Below, in pieces: positions 28,891-37,011 of a DNA stretch of 62,499 nucleotides. The translations under genes were made by a program, and so were the position numbers. The stretch is from an uncultured Oscillospiraceae bacterium. GTDB taxonomy: Bacteria > Bacillota_A > Clostridia > Oscillospirales > Oscillospiraceae. The DNA is taken from assembly GCA_947631215.1 (NCBI GenBank), contig CANRKN010000003.1, forward strand, positions 1 to 62,499, given 5' to 3'. Below the pieces are notes generated by a model that did no database searches, was not told the DNA's origin, and saw only the letters and a list, made by a program, of their open reading frames with translations. Positions within the stretch are counted from its first letter, which is position 1, and each line of letters opens with the position of its first letter.

Positions 28891-30474
28891 TTATTCCCAT
28901 GCGCCAGTTTCCAAATATCGCTTCGCCCGGCGCTCCGCCTTGACCACGAGCGCGGCGTCAAAGCCCATCATCCCCAAAAGCCGGATGGCGTTCCGGGACC
29001 GGGCCGGCCCCTCCCGGAGCCGGTAGTCGAAATCCATGGAGCCCTCGCTCACTGTCTCCTCAAAGTGGCACATCCGGCACTTTCCTGCCAGCAGGGCGCA
29101 CAGCTCCAAATCGTGGGTGGCCGCCAGGCAAAGGACCCCTGCGTCAAAGAGCGTCTCCAAAATGGCGCTGGACGCCGCGATGCGCTCGGCGGTGTTGGTG
29201 CCCCGCAGGACCTCGTCCACCACGCACAGGACAAGTCTTTCCTTTTCCGCCGCCGTCAGGATGCGGCGGATGGACTTGATCTCCGTGACGTAATAGCTTT
29301 CCCCTGCCAGCAGGTCGTCCTCCAGGGCCATAGACGAATAAATATAAAATGCGCCGCCTTGATAGCTCTCCGCCGCTGCCGTGCACAGGCTCTGGGCCAG
29401 CAGGGCGTTCAAAAGCGCTGTACGCAGATAGGTGCTCTTGCCGGAGGCGTTTGAGCCAGTGAGCAGTATGGGCCTGCCCAGGTCCAAGTCGTTGGGTACG
29501 GCGTTATCCAGCAACGGGTGGACCATGCCCCGGATATACAATTCCGCCGCGCCGTCAAAGGCGATGTCCGGCACGGCGTACACGTCCATGCTCGCCCGCC
29601 AGGAGGCCGCCGCGATGGCCGTATCCAGCCGTCCCAGGCCCTCGATGACGGCCATCAGGTCCTTTTGGTGGACCCACAGCTTGTTTTTCAGGTACTCATA
29701 GGTGATGAGGTCCAGCAAAAACAACGAGGCCAGCAGGTCTCCCGCGCTGCCGGTGTCCATACTTGACACGCCGCCGGTGCGCAATACGAAATGCAGTTTT
29801 TTCAATGCCTCATAGGTGCCAGTCAGCTCCCGGTCCAGGTCCGGTATGCCCAGCTTTTGGACCTTCCGCAGGGCGAACACCTCCACCACCGAGTAGTTAA
29901 GGGTATCAAATTCCCGGCGTACCCGCCGCAGGGCGAACTCCCGAAGCACCATATTGAAGGACATGAGCATGACCGCCGCCATGATCGGAACGACGCCCAG
30001 CGCTCCCAGCACGAGGCAGACCGTGAACGCTGCCGACAGGGCCGAATAGAGGATGAACCGGCCCCTGCCCCTGGCCTCCGGCGCGAACGCTGTGCAAAGA
30101 TCAGACCGCCGGGTCCGGCCCAGCTTGTCCAAAATGACCTGGACCTCCAACCGCTTTCCCGGCTCTGCCTCCATGAACGCGATGAGCCTGGCCCGTCGGC
30201 CGTATTCCTCCCCCGTCAGGGCAGGATGGCGCAGGGTGTCGTAGAGCACCTGCTCCCCCGGCGTGGACAGGCCCGGATCGATGCGCCTGAACACCCGGTC
30301 CATATCCAGGTCGTGCCAGGTGACGTCGTCCACGCTGTAGCCGTCCTCCCGCTCCCGGCGGTAGTCCGACCAGGCCCGGATGCGCTCCATGTCCCCGTCG
30401 GTAAAGTACACGTCCGGCTTCTTCCCAAAGGCCGCCTCCAGCCTGCGGCGTCTTTTTCTGTCAGCGCCGAACAT
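28891..30474 (-). CDS. MutS-family ATPase with predicted membrane segments
   Basis: Protein of about 527 residues whose C-terminal half is a MutS-type ATPase domain: Walker A LLTGSNASGKSTYL (337-350), Walker B LCVVDEVLRGTNTAER (416-431), then ATHDLEL. It lacks the mismatch-recognition domains of MutS1 and the Smr nuclease of MutS2. Residues about 140-177 are strongly hydrophobic and could span the membrane twice. No mismatch-repair role can be assumed. Start: ATG at 30474, or TTG at 30486 that overlaps the purH stop; neither has a good ribosome site, so coupling to purH is likely. Its place inside a purine operon is odd. Confidence 0.8.
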   Translation of the reverse strand: MFGADRKRRRRLEAAFGKKPDVYFTDGDMERIRAWSDYRREREDGYSVDDVTWHDLDMDRVFRRIDPGLSTPGEQVLYDTLRHPALTGEEYGRRARLIAFMEAEPGKRLEVQVILDKLGRTRRSDLCTAFAPEARGRGRFILYSALSAAFTVCLVLGALGVVPIMAAVMLMSFNMVLREFALRRVRREFDTLNYSVVEVFALRKVQKLGIPDLDRELTGTYEALKKLHFVLRTGGVSSMDTGSAGDLLASLFLLDLITYEYLKNKLWVHQKDLMAVIEGLGRLDTAIAAASWRASMDVYAVPDIAFDGAAELYIRGMVHPLLDNAVPNDLDLGRPILLTGSNASGKSTYLRTALLNALLAQSLCTAAAESYQGGAFYIYSSMALEDDLLAGESYYVTEIKSIRRILTAAEKERLVLCVVDEVLRGTNTAERIAASSAILETLFDAGVLCLAATHDLELCALLAGKCRMCHFEETVSEGSMDFDYRLREGPARSRNAIRLLGMMGFDAALVVKAERRAKRYLETGAWE

Positions 30475-30482
30475 GTCCCCAA

Positions 30483-31661
30483 TCAATGGTGGAACAGCCG
30501 CATGCCCGTGAAGGCCATGACGATGCCGTACTTGTCCGCCGTCGCGATGACGTTGTCGTCCCGGATGGAGCCGCCGGGCTCGGCGATATAGGCCACGCCG
30601 GATTTGCGGGCACGCTCCACATTGTCCCCGAAGGGGAAAAACGCGTCGCTGCCCACGGTGACGCCGGACTGGGTGGCGATCCAGGCCTTCTTTTCCTCCG
30701 CGGTCAGAGGCTCGGGCCGCCGGGTAAACACGTTCTGCCAGGCGCCGTCGGCCAGCACGTCCTCATATTCGTCGGAGATGTACACGTCGATGGCGTTGTC
30801 CCGGTCCGGCCGGCGGATATCCGCCTTGAAGGGCAGGTCCAAGACCTTCTCATGCTGCCGGAGATACCAGTTGTCCGCCTTGGAGCCCGCCAGGCGGGTG
30901 CAGTGGATGCGGCTCTGCTGACCCGCGCCCACGCCGATGGCCTGGCCGTCCTTCACGTAGCAGACGGAGTTGGACTGAGTGTACTTGAGGGTGATGAGGG
31001 CCACGGTCATGTCCGTCACCGCCTCGGGGGGCAGGGTCTTGTTCTTCGTCACGATATTGGCAAAGGCCTCCGCCGTGACCTTGTAGTCGTTCCTCCCCTG
31101 CTGGAAGGTGACGCCGTACACGTCCTTGCGTTCCACCGGGTCGGGCACATAGGCGGGGTCTATCTTCACCACGTTATAATTGCCCTTTTTCTTCGTTTTC
31201 AGGATGGCCAGGGCCTCGGGGGTATAGTCCGGGGCGATGACGCCGTCGGATACCTCGTCCTTCAGGTACTTTGCCGTGGCCTCGTCGCATGTCTCGGAGA
31301 GGGCAGCCCAGTCGCCGTAGGAGCAGAGCCGGTCTGCCCCACGGGCCCGGATATAGGCACAGGCGATGGGGCTGAGCTCCGCCGCCGGGTCCACGAAGTA
31401 TATCTTCCTGTCGGTCTCGGACAGGGGTTTGCCCACGGCGGCGCCCGCCGGGGACACATGCTTGAAGCTGGCGGCGGCGGGCAGGCCCGTGGCCTCTTTA
31501 AGCTCCTTCACAAGCTGCCAGGCGTTGAAGGCGTCCAGGAAGTTGATGAAGCCGGGCTTGCCGTTCAGCACCTCGATGGGCAGGTCGGAGCCGTCCTTCA
31601 TGAAGATGCAGGAGGGCTTCTGGTTGGGATTGCAGCCGTATTTCAGTTCCAGAGAGTTCAT
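30483..31661 (-). CDS. purH: AICAR formyltransferase, stand-alone PurH
   Basis: Transfers a formyl group from 10-formyl-THF to AICAR (ZMP), giving FAICAR. 392 residues from the ATG at 31661 (AGGAG 8 bases upstream), well short of the roughly 515-residue bifunctional PurH: the N-terminal MGS-type IMP cyclohydrolase domain is missing. Visible AICARFT motifs are SFKHVSPAGAAVG, KYTQSNSVCYVKDGQAIGVGAGQQSR and SDAFFPFGDNVERA. The missing cyclohydrolase step is covered by the next gene upstream, 13 bases away. Its substrate ZMP is also the riboswitch ligand class for this operon. Confidence 0.94.
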   Translation of the reverse strand: MNSLELKYGCNPNQKPSCIFMKDGSDLPIEVLNGKPGFINFLDAFNAWQLVKELKEATGLPAAASFKHVSPAGAAVGKPLSETDRKIYFVDPAAELSPIACAYIRARGADRLCSYGDWAALSETCDEATAKYLKDEVSDGVIAPDYTPEALAILKTKKKGNYNVVKIDPAYVPDPVERKDVYGVTFQQGRNDYKVTAEAFANIVTKNKTLPPEAVTDMTVALITLKYTQSNSVCYVKDGQAIGVGAGQQSRIHCTRLAGSKADNWYLRQHEKVLDLPFKADIRRPDRDNAIDVYISDEYEDVLADGAWQNVFTRRPEPLTAEEKKAWIATQSGVTVGSDAFFPFGDNVERARKSGVAYIAEPGGSIRDDNVIATADKYGIVMAFTGMRLFHH

Positions 31662-31674
31662 AGTCCGTCTCCTT

Positions 31675-32379
31675 TCAGCCTTCGTGTTTGTTGGTGAGCA
31701 CCGTGTCGCGCTCGCCCGTCTCCAGATCGATATAGGACACATAGAGGGACACCTTGTTGTCCTCGTTGAGGGCCGCCCAGACCTGCTGGCTCAAAGCCGC
31801 CGCGTCGGGCGCGTCGATGGATACCGGCGCCGGCTCCCCCTCATAGGAGGGCAGCGGGTCCCCGTCCGCGGCATAGGTGTGGATGATGTGGCCCAGGCCC
31901 GCTTTGGGCGCGTCATACTCGAAGAAGTACCGGCAGCAGCAGGCGGGGTCGCCGTTCAGGCTCTTCAGGATGGACAGCTTATAGCTGCCGTCCGGCTCCA
32001 CGATGCCGGAGATGCGGGGGGTATAGTTTGGCTTGTCCGGCTCGAATTCCCGGCTCAGAAGCGCCCGGCGGAATCCGTGGTCGCCGGCCAGGCTGTCCCG
32101 GATGGTATCGGTCTGGTCGCCGTTGGTGACGATGGTGGCGCCCTCATAGACGCGCACGGGATGGTAGATGATGAGGCTGGGGTCCACCATCCTGGCCGGG
32201 TCGTGGGCCTGGGTGCGGATGCCGTCGTCGGTGGGGACGAAGACCCGGTTGCGGCTGTTGACGCTGCGGCCCATGATGAAGTAGGCGATCACCGCCTTCT
32301 TGTTGTCGGCGCTCCGGCCCAGGAAGATGCCCCGGCCGGGGTAGGTCCTCTCGCGCAGGTAAGCTGTCAAATCAGTCAT
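31675..32379 (-). CDS. purO: IMP cyclohydrolase, PurO-type
   Basis: Closes the ring of FAICAR to IMP, the last step of the pathway. 234 residues. The N-terminal stretch YPGRGIFLGRSADNKKAVIAYFIMGRSVNSRNRVF is the hallmark of the PurO-like family first described in archaea and unrelated to the PurH cyclohydrolase domain. It stands directly before the formyltransferase-only PurH, which supports the assignment. The ATG overlaps the purN stop by 8 bases (ATGACTGA). Cytoplasmic. Confidence 0.9.
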   Translation of the reverse strand: MTDLTAYLRERTYPGRGIFLGRSADNKKAVIAYFIMGRSVNSRNRVFVPTDDGIRTQAHDPARMVDPSLIIYHPVRVYEGATIVTNGDQTDTIRDSLAGDHGFRRALLSREFEPDKPNYTPRISGIVEPDGSYKLSILKSLNGDPACCCRYFFEYDAPKAGLGHIIHTYAADGDPLPSYEGEPAPVSIDAPDAAALSQQVWAALNEDNKVSLYVSYIDLETGERDTVLTNKHEG

Positions 32380-32989
32380 GTTCTTTTCCTTTCATGATCT
32401 GGGCGGCCACCATCTCCGCCGCCTGGGGCAGGATGATCCACTCCGCCTGTTCCATGACCCGCCGCTGCAACGTCTGCGGCGTGTCGCCGTCCTCAACCAT
32501 CACCGGCTTTTGGGCGATGATGCGCCCGCCGTCCGGTATCTCATTGACGAAATGCACCGTGGCGCCGGTGACCTTCACGCCACGCTTCAGGGCCTCCTCG
32601 TGGACCTTCAGGCCATAGTAGCCCTTGCCGCAGAAGGAGGGTATCAGCGCCGGATGAACGTTCAATATCCGCTCCGGGAAGCGGTCGGTGAAATCCTTGG
32701 ACAGAATGCTCATGAATCCCGCCAGCACGATCATCTCCGCGCCGGCGTCAGCCAGAGCCTTCAAAATGGCGGTCTCAAACGCATCCTGGCTGCCCAGCTC
32801 CTTCCGGGAACAGACCACTGTGGGCACGCCGGCCTTTTCCGCCCGGGTCAGGGCGTAGGCGTCCGGCTGGCTGGATACCACCAGCACGATCTCGCCGGAG
32901 GGCAGCTTACCCGCCGCCTGGGCGTCCAATAGTGCCTGCAGGTTGGTGCCGCCGCCGGAGACGAATACGGCGATGCGCGTCTTTGTCAT
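32372..32989 (-). CDS. purN: Phosphoribosylglycinamide formyltransferase 1
   Basis: Formylates GAR to FGAR with 10-formyl-THF. 205 residues, usual size. Motifs: VFVSGGGTNLQAL for the phosphate, and ILNVHPALIPSF with the catalytic Asn and His. The Asp in EIPDGGRII completes the active site. It overlaps purM by ATGA and purO by 8 bases, so the three genes are tightly coupled in translation. Confidence 0.97.
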   Translation of the reverse strand: MTKTRIAVFVSGGGTNLQALLDAQAAGKLPSGEIVLVVSSQPDAYALTRAEKAGVPTVVCSRKELGSQDAFETAILKALADAGAEMIVLAGFMSILSKDFTDRFPERILNVHPALIPSFCGKGYYGLKVHEEALKRGVKVTGATVHFVNEIPDGGRIIAQKPVMVEDGDTPQTLQRRVMEQAEWIILPQAAEMVAAQIMKGKEHD

Positions 32990-34029
32990 ATGAGCTGCAC
33001 CCTCTCTCCGCCCTGGACAACTTCGCCCAGAATATAGGCCTCTTCCCCATTGGCCCGCAGGACCTCTACGGCCCTGTCCGCGTCGTCGGCGGCTACGGTC
33101 ACGGTCATGCCCACGCCCATGTTGAAGGTGTTGAACATGTCCCGTTCCGGGATATTCCCGGTCTTCTGGATGAGGTCGAATATGGCCGGCGTCCGCACCG
33201 CTTTCTTTTCGATGCGCGCGCCCAGCCCCTCGGGGATGCTCCGGGGAATGTTCTCATAAAACCCGCCGCCGGTGATGTGGCTGACGCCCTTGACGTTGAC
33301 GGCCTCCATGAGGGCCAGCACGGGCTTCACATAGATGCGGGTGGGTGTCAGCAGCGTCTCGCCGACGGAAACGCCGCCCAGGGCCTCGCAGGGGCGGGTG
33401 ATATCCTTCTCCCCTACGCCGAATACCTTCCGCACCAGGGAAAAGCCGTTGGAGTGGACGCCGCTGGAGGGCAGCGCAATCAATACGTCACCCGCTTTCG
33501 TGGCGCTGTTGTCCAGCATCTTCTCCCTATCGGCTATGCCCACCACGAACCCGGCTAAATCATAGTCGTCCTCGGCCATGACACCGGGATGCTCGGCGGT
33601 CTCCCCGCCGATGAGGGCGCAGCCCGCCTGCACGCAGCCCTCCGCCACGCCGGCAACGATGGCCGCGATGCGCTCGGGGATATTCTTCCCGCAGGCGATA
33701 TAATCCAAAAAGAACAGCGGCTTCGCCCCGGCGCAGACCACGTCGTTGGCGCACATGGCCACGCAGTCGACGCCGATGGTGTCGTGTTTGTCCAGTATCT
33801 GGGCGATGCGCAGCTTTGTGCCCACGCCGTCGGTGCCGGAGACGAGGATGGGCTCCTTCATCCCGGCCAGGTCCGGCCGGAACAGGCCGCCGAAGCCGCC
33901 CACGTCCCCCACCACGCCGGGGATGTTGGTCCGGGCGATATGGGCTTTTATCAGCTCCACGGACTTGTAGCCCGCGGTGATGTCCACGCCGGCGGCGGCG
34001 TAGCTGACGGAATAGCTCTCTTTATTCAT
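32986..34029 (-). CDS. purM: Phosphoribosylformylglycinamidine cyclo-ligase (AIR synthetase)
   Basis: Converts FGAM to AIR with ATP. 347 residues from the ATG at 34029 (AGGGGAGGGG upstream); the longer open frame overlaps purF in another frame and is not real. Motifs: YAAAGVDITAGYKSVELIK, LVSGTDGVGTKLRIA, CVAMCANDVVCAGAKPLFFLDY, LIGGETAEHPGV and HITGGGFYENIPR. The start overlaps the purF stop by 8 bases (ATGAATAA). Confidence 0.97.
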   Translation of the reverse strand: MNKESYSVSYAAAGVDITAGYKSVELIKAHIARTNIPGVVGDVGGFGGLFRPDLAGMKEPILVSGTDGVGTKLRIAQILDKHDTIGVDCVAMCANDVVCAGAKPLFFLDYIACGKNIPERIAAIVAGVAEGCVQAGCALIGGETAEHPGVMAEDDYDLAGFVVGIADREKMLDNSATKAGDVLIALPSSGVHSNGFSLVRKVFGVGEKDITRPCEALGGVSVGETLLTPTRIYVKPVLALMEAVNVKGVSHITGGGFYENIPRSIPEGLGARIEKKAVRTPAIFDLIQKTGNIPERDMFNTFNMGVGMTVTVAADDADRAVEVLRANGEEAYILGEVVQGGERVQLI

Positions 34030-35467
34030 CCCGGCCCCTCCCCTCGCTGATCTTGTACTCAAAACGGCTTTTTGAGCTGTTGGTGGGCACCATGGTGGGA
34101 TAGTTGTTGGTGAAGCACGCGTCGCAGAAGCCCTCGCAGGAGGCGTCTCCCAGCAGATACGGCAGGTCCTCCGGCGGCAGATAGCCCAGGCTGTCGGCGC
34201 CGATGATGGCGCAGATCTCCTCCACCGAGTGGTGGCAGGCGATGAGGTTATCACGGGAGTCGATGTCCGTGCCATAATAGCAGGGGTTCAAAAACGGCGG
34301 AGCGGAGATGCGCATGTGTACCTCCGCCGCGCCTGCCTCCCGCAAAAGCCGCACGAACCGGCCGCTGGTGGTGCCCCGGACGATGGAGTCGTCCACCACA
34401 ACCACCCGCTTGCCCCGGACCACGCTGGCCACTGGATTGAGCTTGATACGCACCATGTCCTCCCGGTTGCCCTGGCCGGGGGCGATGAAGGTGCGGCCAA
34501 TATACTTGTTCTTGATAAAGCCCACGCCGTAGGAGATGCCGGAGGCCCGGGCATAGCCCAGAGCGGCGTCCAGCCCGGAGTCGGGCACGCCGATGACCAC
34601 GTCCGCCGCCACGCCGTGGCGGGCTGCCAGCCGCTCCCCCGCCCGGATGCGGGCCTCGTGGACGCTGACGCCGTCGATGACAGAGTCGGGCCGGGCAAAG
34701 TAGATGTGCTCGAAGATGCACAGCTTCCTGGGCGCCTTGCCGCAGTGGTCCCGGATGCTCTGCACGCCGTCCTTGGAGAACATGACGATCTCCCCCGGCT
34801 CCACGTCCCGGATAAAACGGGCGTTCACCGCCTCCAGGGCGCAGCTCTCCGACGCCACCACGTAGGCCCCGTCCTCCCGCTGGCCGTAGCACAGGGGCCT
34901 AAAACCGTTTTCATCCCGCACCGCCAGGAGCTTGGAGGGGCTCATCACCACCATGGAATATGCCCCCTTTATAAGGAACATGGCCTGGTTCACCGCCTGC
35001 TCAATGGAGGGGGCGGTGAGCCGCTCCTTGGTGATGACGTAGGAGATGACCTCCGTGTCGCTGGTGGAGTGGAAGATGGAACCCTGCAGCTCCAGCGCTT
35101 TGCGCAGCTCCGCGGAGTTGACGAGATTGCCGTTGTGGGCCAGGGCCATGCGGCCCTTGATGTGGTTGACCACCATGGGCTGGCAGTTCTCCCGGCCGCT
35201 GCAGCCGGTGGTGCCGTAGCGCACATGGCCCACGGCCATGTTCCCCTCCGGCAGGTGATTCAGCACCCGGTTGGTGAACACGTCGTTCACCAGCCCCAGG
35301 TCCTTATAGAAGCTAAAGAGGCCGTCGTCGTTGATGACGATGCCGCAGCTCTCCTGCCCCCGGTGCTGCAAGGCGTAGAGCCCATAATAGGCGGTGGATA
35401 CCAGCGGCATCTGTTTCGGCGCGAAGATGCCGAATACGCCGCATTCCTCGTGAAGATTACTGCTCAT
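34022..35467 (-). CDS. purF: Amidophosphoribosyltransferase, Fe-S type
   Basis: First committed step: PRPP plus glutamine to phosphoribosylamine. 481 residues. An 8-residue propeptide (MSSNLHEE) precedes nucleophile Cys9 (CGVFGIF). The PRPP motif VVVVDDSIVRGTTS is at 355-368. Cysteines 250 (RKLCIFEH), 396 (NPCYYGTD), 448 and 451 (CDACF) match the four [4Fe-4S] ligands of the oxygen-sensitive Bacillus-type enzyme, fitting an anaerobe. It starts 3 bases after purC; the purC stop region supplies the GGGGTAAGG ribosome site. Confidence 0.96.
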   Translation of the reverse strand: MSSNLHEECGVFGIFAPKQMPLVSTAYYGLYALQHRGQESCGIVINDDGLFSFYKDLGLVNDVFTNRVLNHLPEGNMAVGHVRYGTTGCSGRENCQPMVVNHIKGRMALAHNGNLVNSAELRKALELQGSIFHSTSDTEVISYVITKERLTAPSIEQAVNQAMFLIKGAYSMVVMSPSKLLAVRDENGFRPLCYGQREDGAYVVASESCALEAVNARFIRDVEPGEIVMFSKDGVQSIRDHCGKAPRKLCIFEHIYFARPDSVIDGVSVHEARIRAGERLAARHGVAADVVIGVPDSGLDAALGYARASGISYGVGFIKNKYIGRTFIAPGQGNREDMVRIKLNPVASVVRGKRVVVVDDSIVRGTTSGRFVRLLREAGAAEVHMRISAPPFLNPCYYGTDIDSRDNLIACHHSVEEICAIIGADSLGYLPPEDLPYLLGDASCEGFCDACFTNNYPTMVPTNSSKSRFEYKISEGRGRDE

Positions 35468-35470
35468 ACC

Positions 35471-36178
35471 TTACCCCAGGATGCGCTTCATCATCTCGGC
35501 GTAGGCATCCTCCACCCCGCCAAGGTCCCGGCGGAAGCGGTCCTTGTCCAGCTTCTCATGGGTGGTGCTGTCCCAGAACCGGCAGGTGTCGGGGCTGATC
35601 TCGTCGGCCAGGACGATCTGACCGTCCGAGGTCTTGCCGAACTCCAGCTTGAAGTCCACCAGGTCCACGTTCACAGCCTTGAAGAAGGCCTTCAGCACGT
35701 CGTTGACCTTGAAGGCCATGGCCTTGATGGTGTCTAGCTCCTCGGGGGTGCAAAGGCCCAGGGCCAGGGCGTGGTAGTCGTTGATGAGGGGGTCGCCCAG
35801 GGCGTCATTTTTATAGGAGGTCTCAAAAGTAGGGGCGGCGAAGACGATGCCCTCCTCCACACCGTAGCGCTTGGCGAAGGAGCCGGCGGAGATGTTGCGG
35901 ATGATGACCTCCAGGGGCACGATGGTGACCTTCTTCACCACCGTCTCACGGTCGTTCAGTTCCTCGACGAAGTGGGTGGGCACGCCCTCCTTCTCCAGGA
36001 CCTGCATCAGGTAGTTGGTGACCCGGTTGTTGATGGCGCCCTTACCGGCGATCTGGCCCTTTTTCAGGCCGTTGAAGGCGGTGGCGTCGTCCTTGTAGGA
36101 CACGATCAGAAGCTTGGGGTCCTCGGTGGCGTAGACCTTCTTGGCCTTTCCTTCGTACAGCTGCTCTTTCTTTTCCAT
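35471..36178 (-). CDS. purC: SAICAR synthase
   Basis: Joins CAIR and aspartate with ATP to give SAICAR. 235 residues. N-terminal [13 protein letters not shown], then [51 protein letters not shown] and DFKLEFGK. I start at the ATG at 36178, which has GGAGG 8 bases upstream; an in-frame ATG 5 codons earlier overlaps that site. purB (next enzyme) is not in the window. Confidence 0.97.
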   Translation of the reverse strand: MEKKEQLYEGKAKKVYATEDPKLLIVSYKDDATAFNGLKKGQIAGKGAINNRVTNYLMQVLEKEGVPTHFVEELNDRETVVKKVTIVPLEVIIRNISAGSFAKRYGVEEGIVFAAPTFETSYKNDALGDPLINDYHALALGLCTPEELDTIKAMAFKVNDVLKAFFKAVNVDLVDFKLEFGKTSDGQIVLADEISPDTCRFWDSTTHEKLDKDRFRRDLGGVEDAYAEMMKRILG

Positions 36179-36205
36179 GATATCGACCTCCATATGAATG
36201 GTTGT

Positions 36206-36703
36206 TTATTTGTTGTTAAAACGGGCCTCCACGGCGGCGTTCTTTTCCAGCACCTTCGCCCGGCCCTCAGCCCGGGCGGCGTCCAGCTTGTCCGCGAGAG
36301 TTTGGTCCTCCAGGGCCAGTATCTCTACGGAAAGCAGCGCGGCGTTGACGGCCCCGTCTATCGCAACGGTGGCTACCGGGATGCCGGAGGGCATCTGCAC
36401 CGTGGACAGAAGGGCGTCAACGCCGTCTAGGTTTTTGCTTTTCAGGGGAATGCCGATCACCGGCAGGGTCGTGTTGGCCGCAATGGCCCCGGCCAGGTGG
36501 GCCGCCATGCCGGCGGCCGCGATGATCACCCCGAAGCCCCGGCTTCGGGCGTGCAAGGCGAAGGCGCGCGCCTCCTCGGGCGTGCGGTGGGCGGAGAATA
36601 TGTGCACCTCGTGGGGCACACCGTATTCCGCCAGCTTCTGCGCCGCCTTTTCCGCCACGGGCAGGTCACTGTCGCTGCCCATGATGATGGCTACTTTTCT
36701 CAT
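36206..36703 (-). CDS. purE: 5-(carboxyamino)imidazole ribonucleotide mutase
   Basis: Rearranges N5-CAIR to CAIR. 165 residues. Motifs: [20 protein letters not shown] and [24 protein letters not shown] is the form usual in class I PurE, which normally works with PurK; no purK is nearby, so it must be elsewhere or the enzyme depends on another source of N5-CAIR. First gene of the purine operon, right after the ZTP riboswitch, with AGGAG 9 bases before the ATG. Confidence 0.95.
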   Translation of the reverse strand: MRKVAIIMGSDSDLPVAEKAAQKLAEYGVPHEVHIFSAHRTPEEARAFALHARSRGFGVIIAAAGMAAHLAGAIAANTTLPVIGIPLKSKNLDGVDALLSTVQMPSGIPVATVAIDGAVNAALLSVEILALEDQTLADKLDAARAEGRAKVLEKNAAVEARFNNK

Positions 36704-36730
36704 TTAAAACGCTCCTTTAAAGCAGTCAGA

Positions 36731-36760
36731 GCAGTCCTATTTTGCTGCAAATAGAACTGC
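36731..36760 (-). terminator. Expression-platform hairpin of the riboswitch
   Basis: A 12-bp stem (36760-36749 with 36742-36731, one G-U pair) whose 5' arm begins inside the conserved GGGCAG end of the ZTP aptamer, so aptamer and hairpin compete. There is no proper U-tract after it. Just downstream GCUCU could pair with GGAGC of the purE ribosome site, so control may be translational. Confidence 0.65.
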
Positions 36761-36827
36761 CCAGACGGTCGGCAAAAACAATGAAATTGGCTCCCTTGCG
36801 TTCGCCGCTCACCGTCAGTTGCCAATT
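36757..36827 (-). ncRNA. ZTP/ZMP riboswitch (pfl motif)
   Basis: In the purE leader (minus strand). P1 is AATTGGC (36827-36821) pairing with GCCAATT. The conserved AACTGACG follows P1, a small hairpin GCG-GCGAA-CGC comes next, then AAGGGAGC closes the first domain. After a short linker the second conserved block CCGACCGTCTGGGCAG appears, as in pfl RNAs. The aptamer binds ZTP/ZMP, which accumulates when 10-formyl-THF is scarce. Here it would turn on purine genes and fhs together. Predicted start of transcription is about 18 bases upstream of P1. Confidence 0.9.
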
Positions 36828-36851
36828 CATGTGTGTTTCATTGTTGTATTG

Positions 36852-36881
36852 ATTATAACAAAGGGGCGGAAGGAAAGTCAA
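36852..36881 (-). promoter_or_regulatory. Promoter of the purine operon
   Basis: TTGACT (36881-36876) and consensus TATAAT (36857-36852), spacer 18 bases, minus strand. The transcript would start near 36845 and carry the riboswitch and about 12 genes down to 20690. Confidence 0.85.
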
Positions 36882-36971
36882 TTCTTCCCCGCATGTGGAA
36901 AAAGACATTTTTCCGCCGAACAGATGGTAAATTTTAGCTATTCTGCCCAGTTTGCCCTCCACAAGAAAATG

Positions 36972-36995
36972 GGCCCCCGGCAAATGCCGGGGGCC
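36972..36995 (-). terminator. Terminator after the wall-anchored protein gene
   Basis: A perfect 10-bp stem of nearly pure GC (36972-36981 and 36986-36995) followed on the minus strand by CATTTTCTT, 16 bases after the stop of the gene at 37012. Confidence 0.88.
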
Positions 36996-37011
36996 AGATG
37001 ATGTATTTTGC

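Noticed and set aside
36908..36925. PurR-type PurBox upstream of purE
   Set aside because: A single CCGAAC-like match exists, but the second, inverted copy at the usual spacing is missing and the riboswitch explains regulation.
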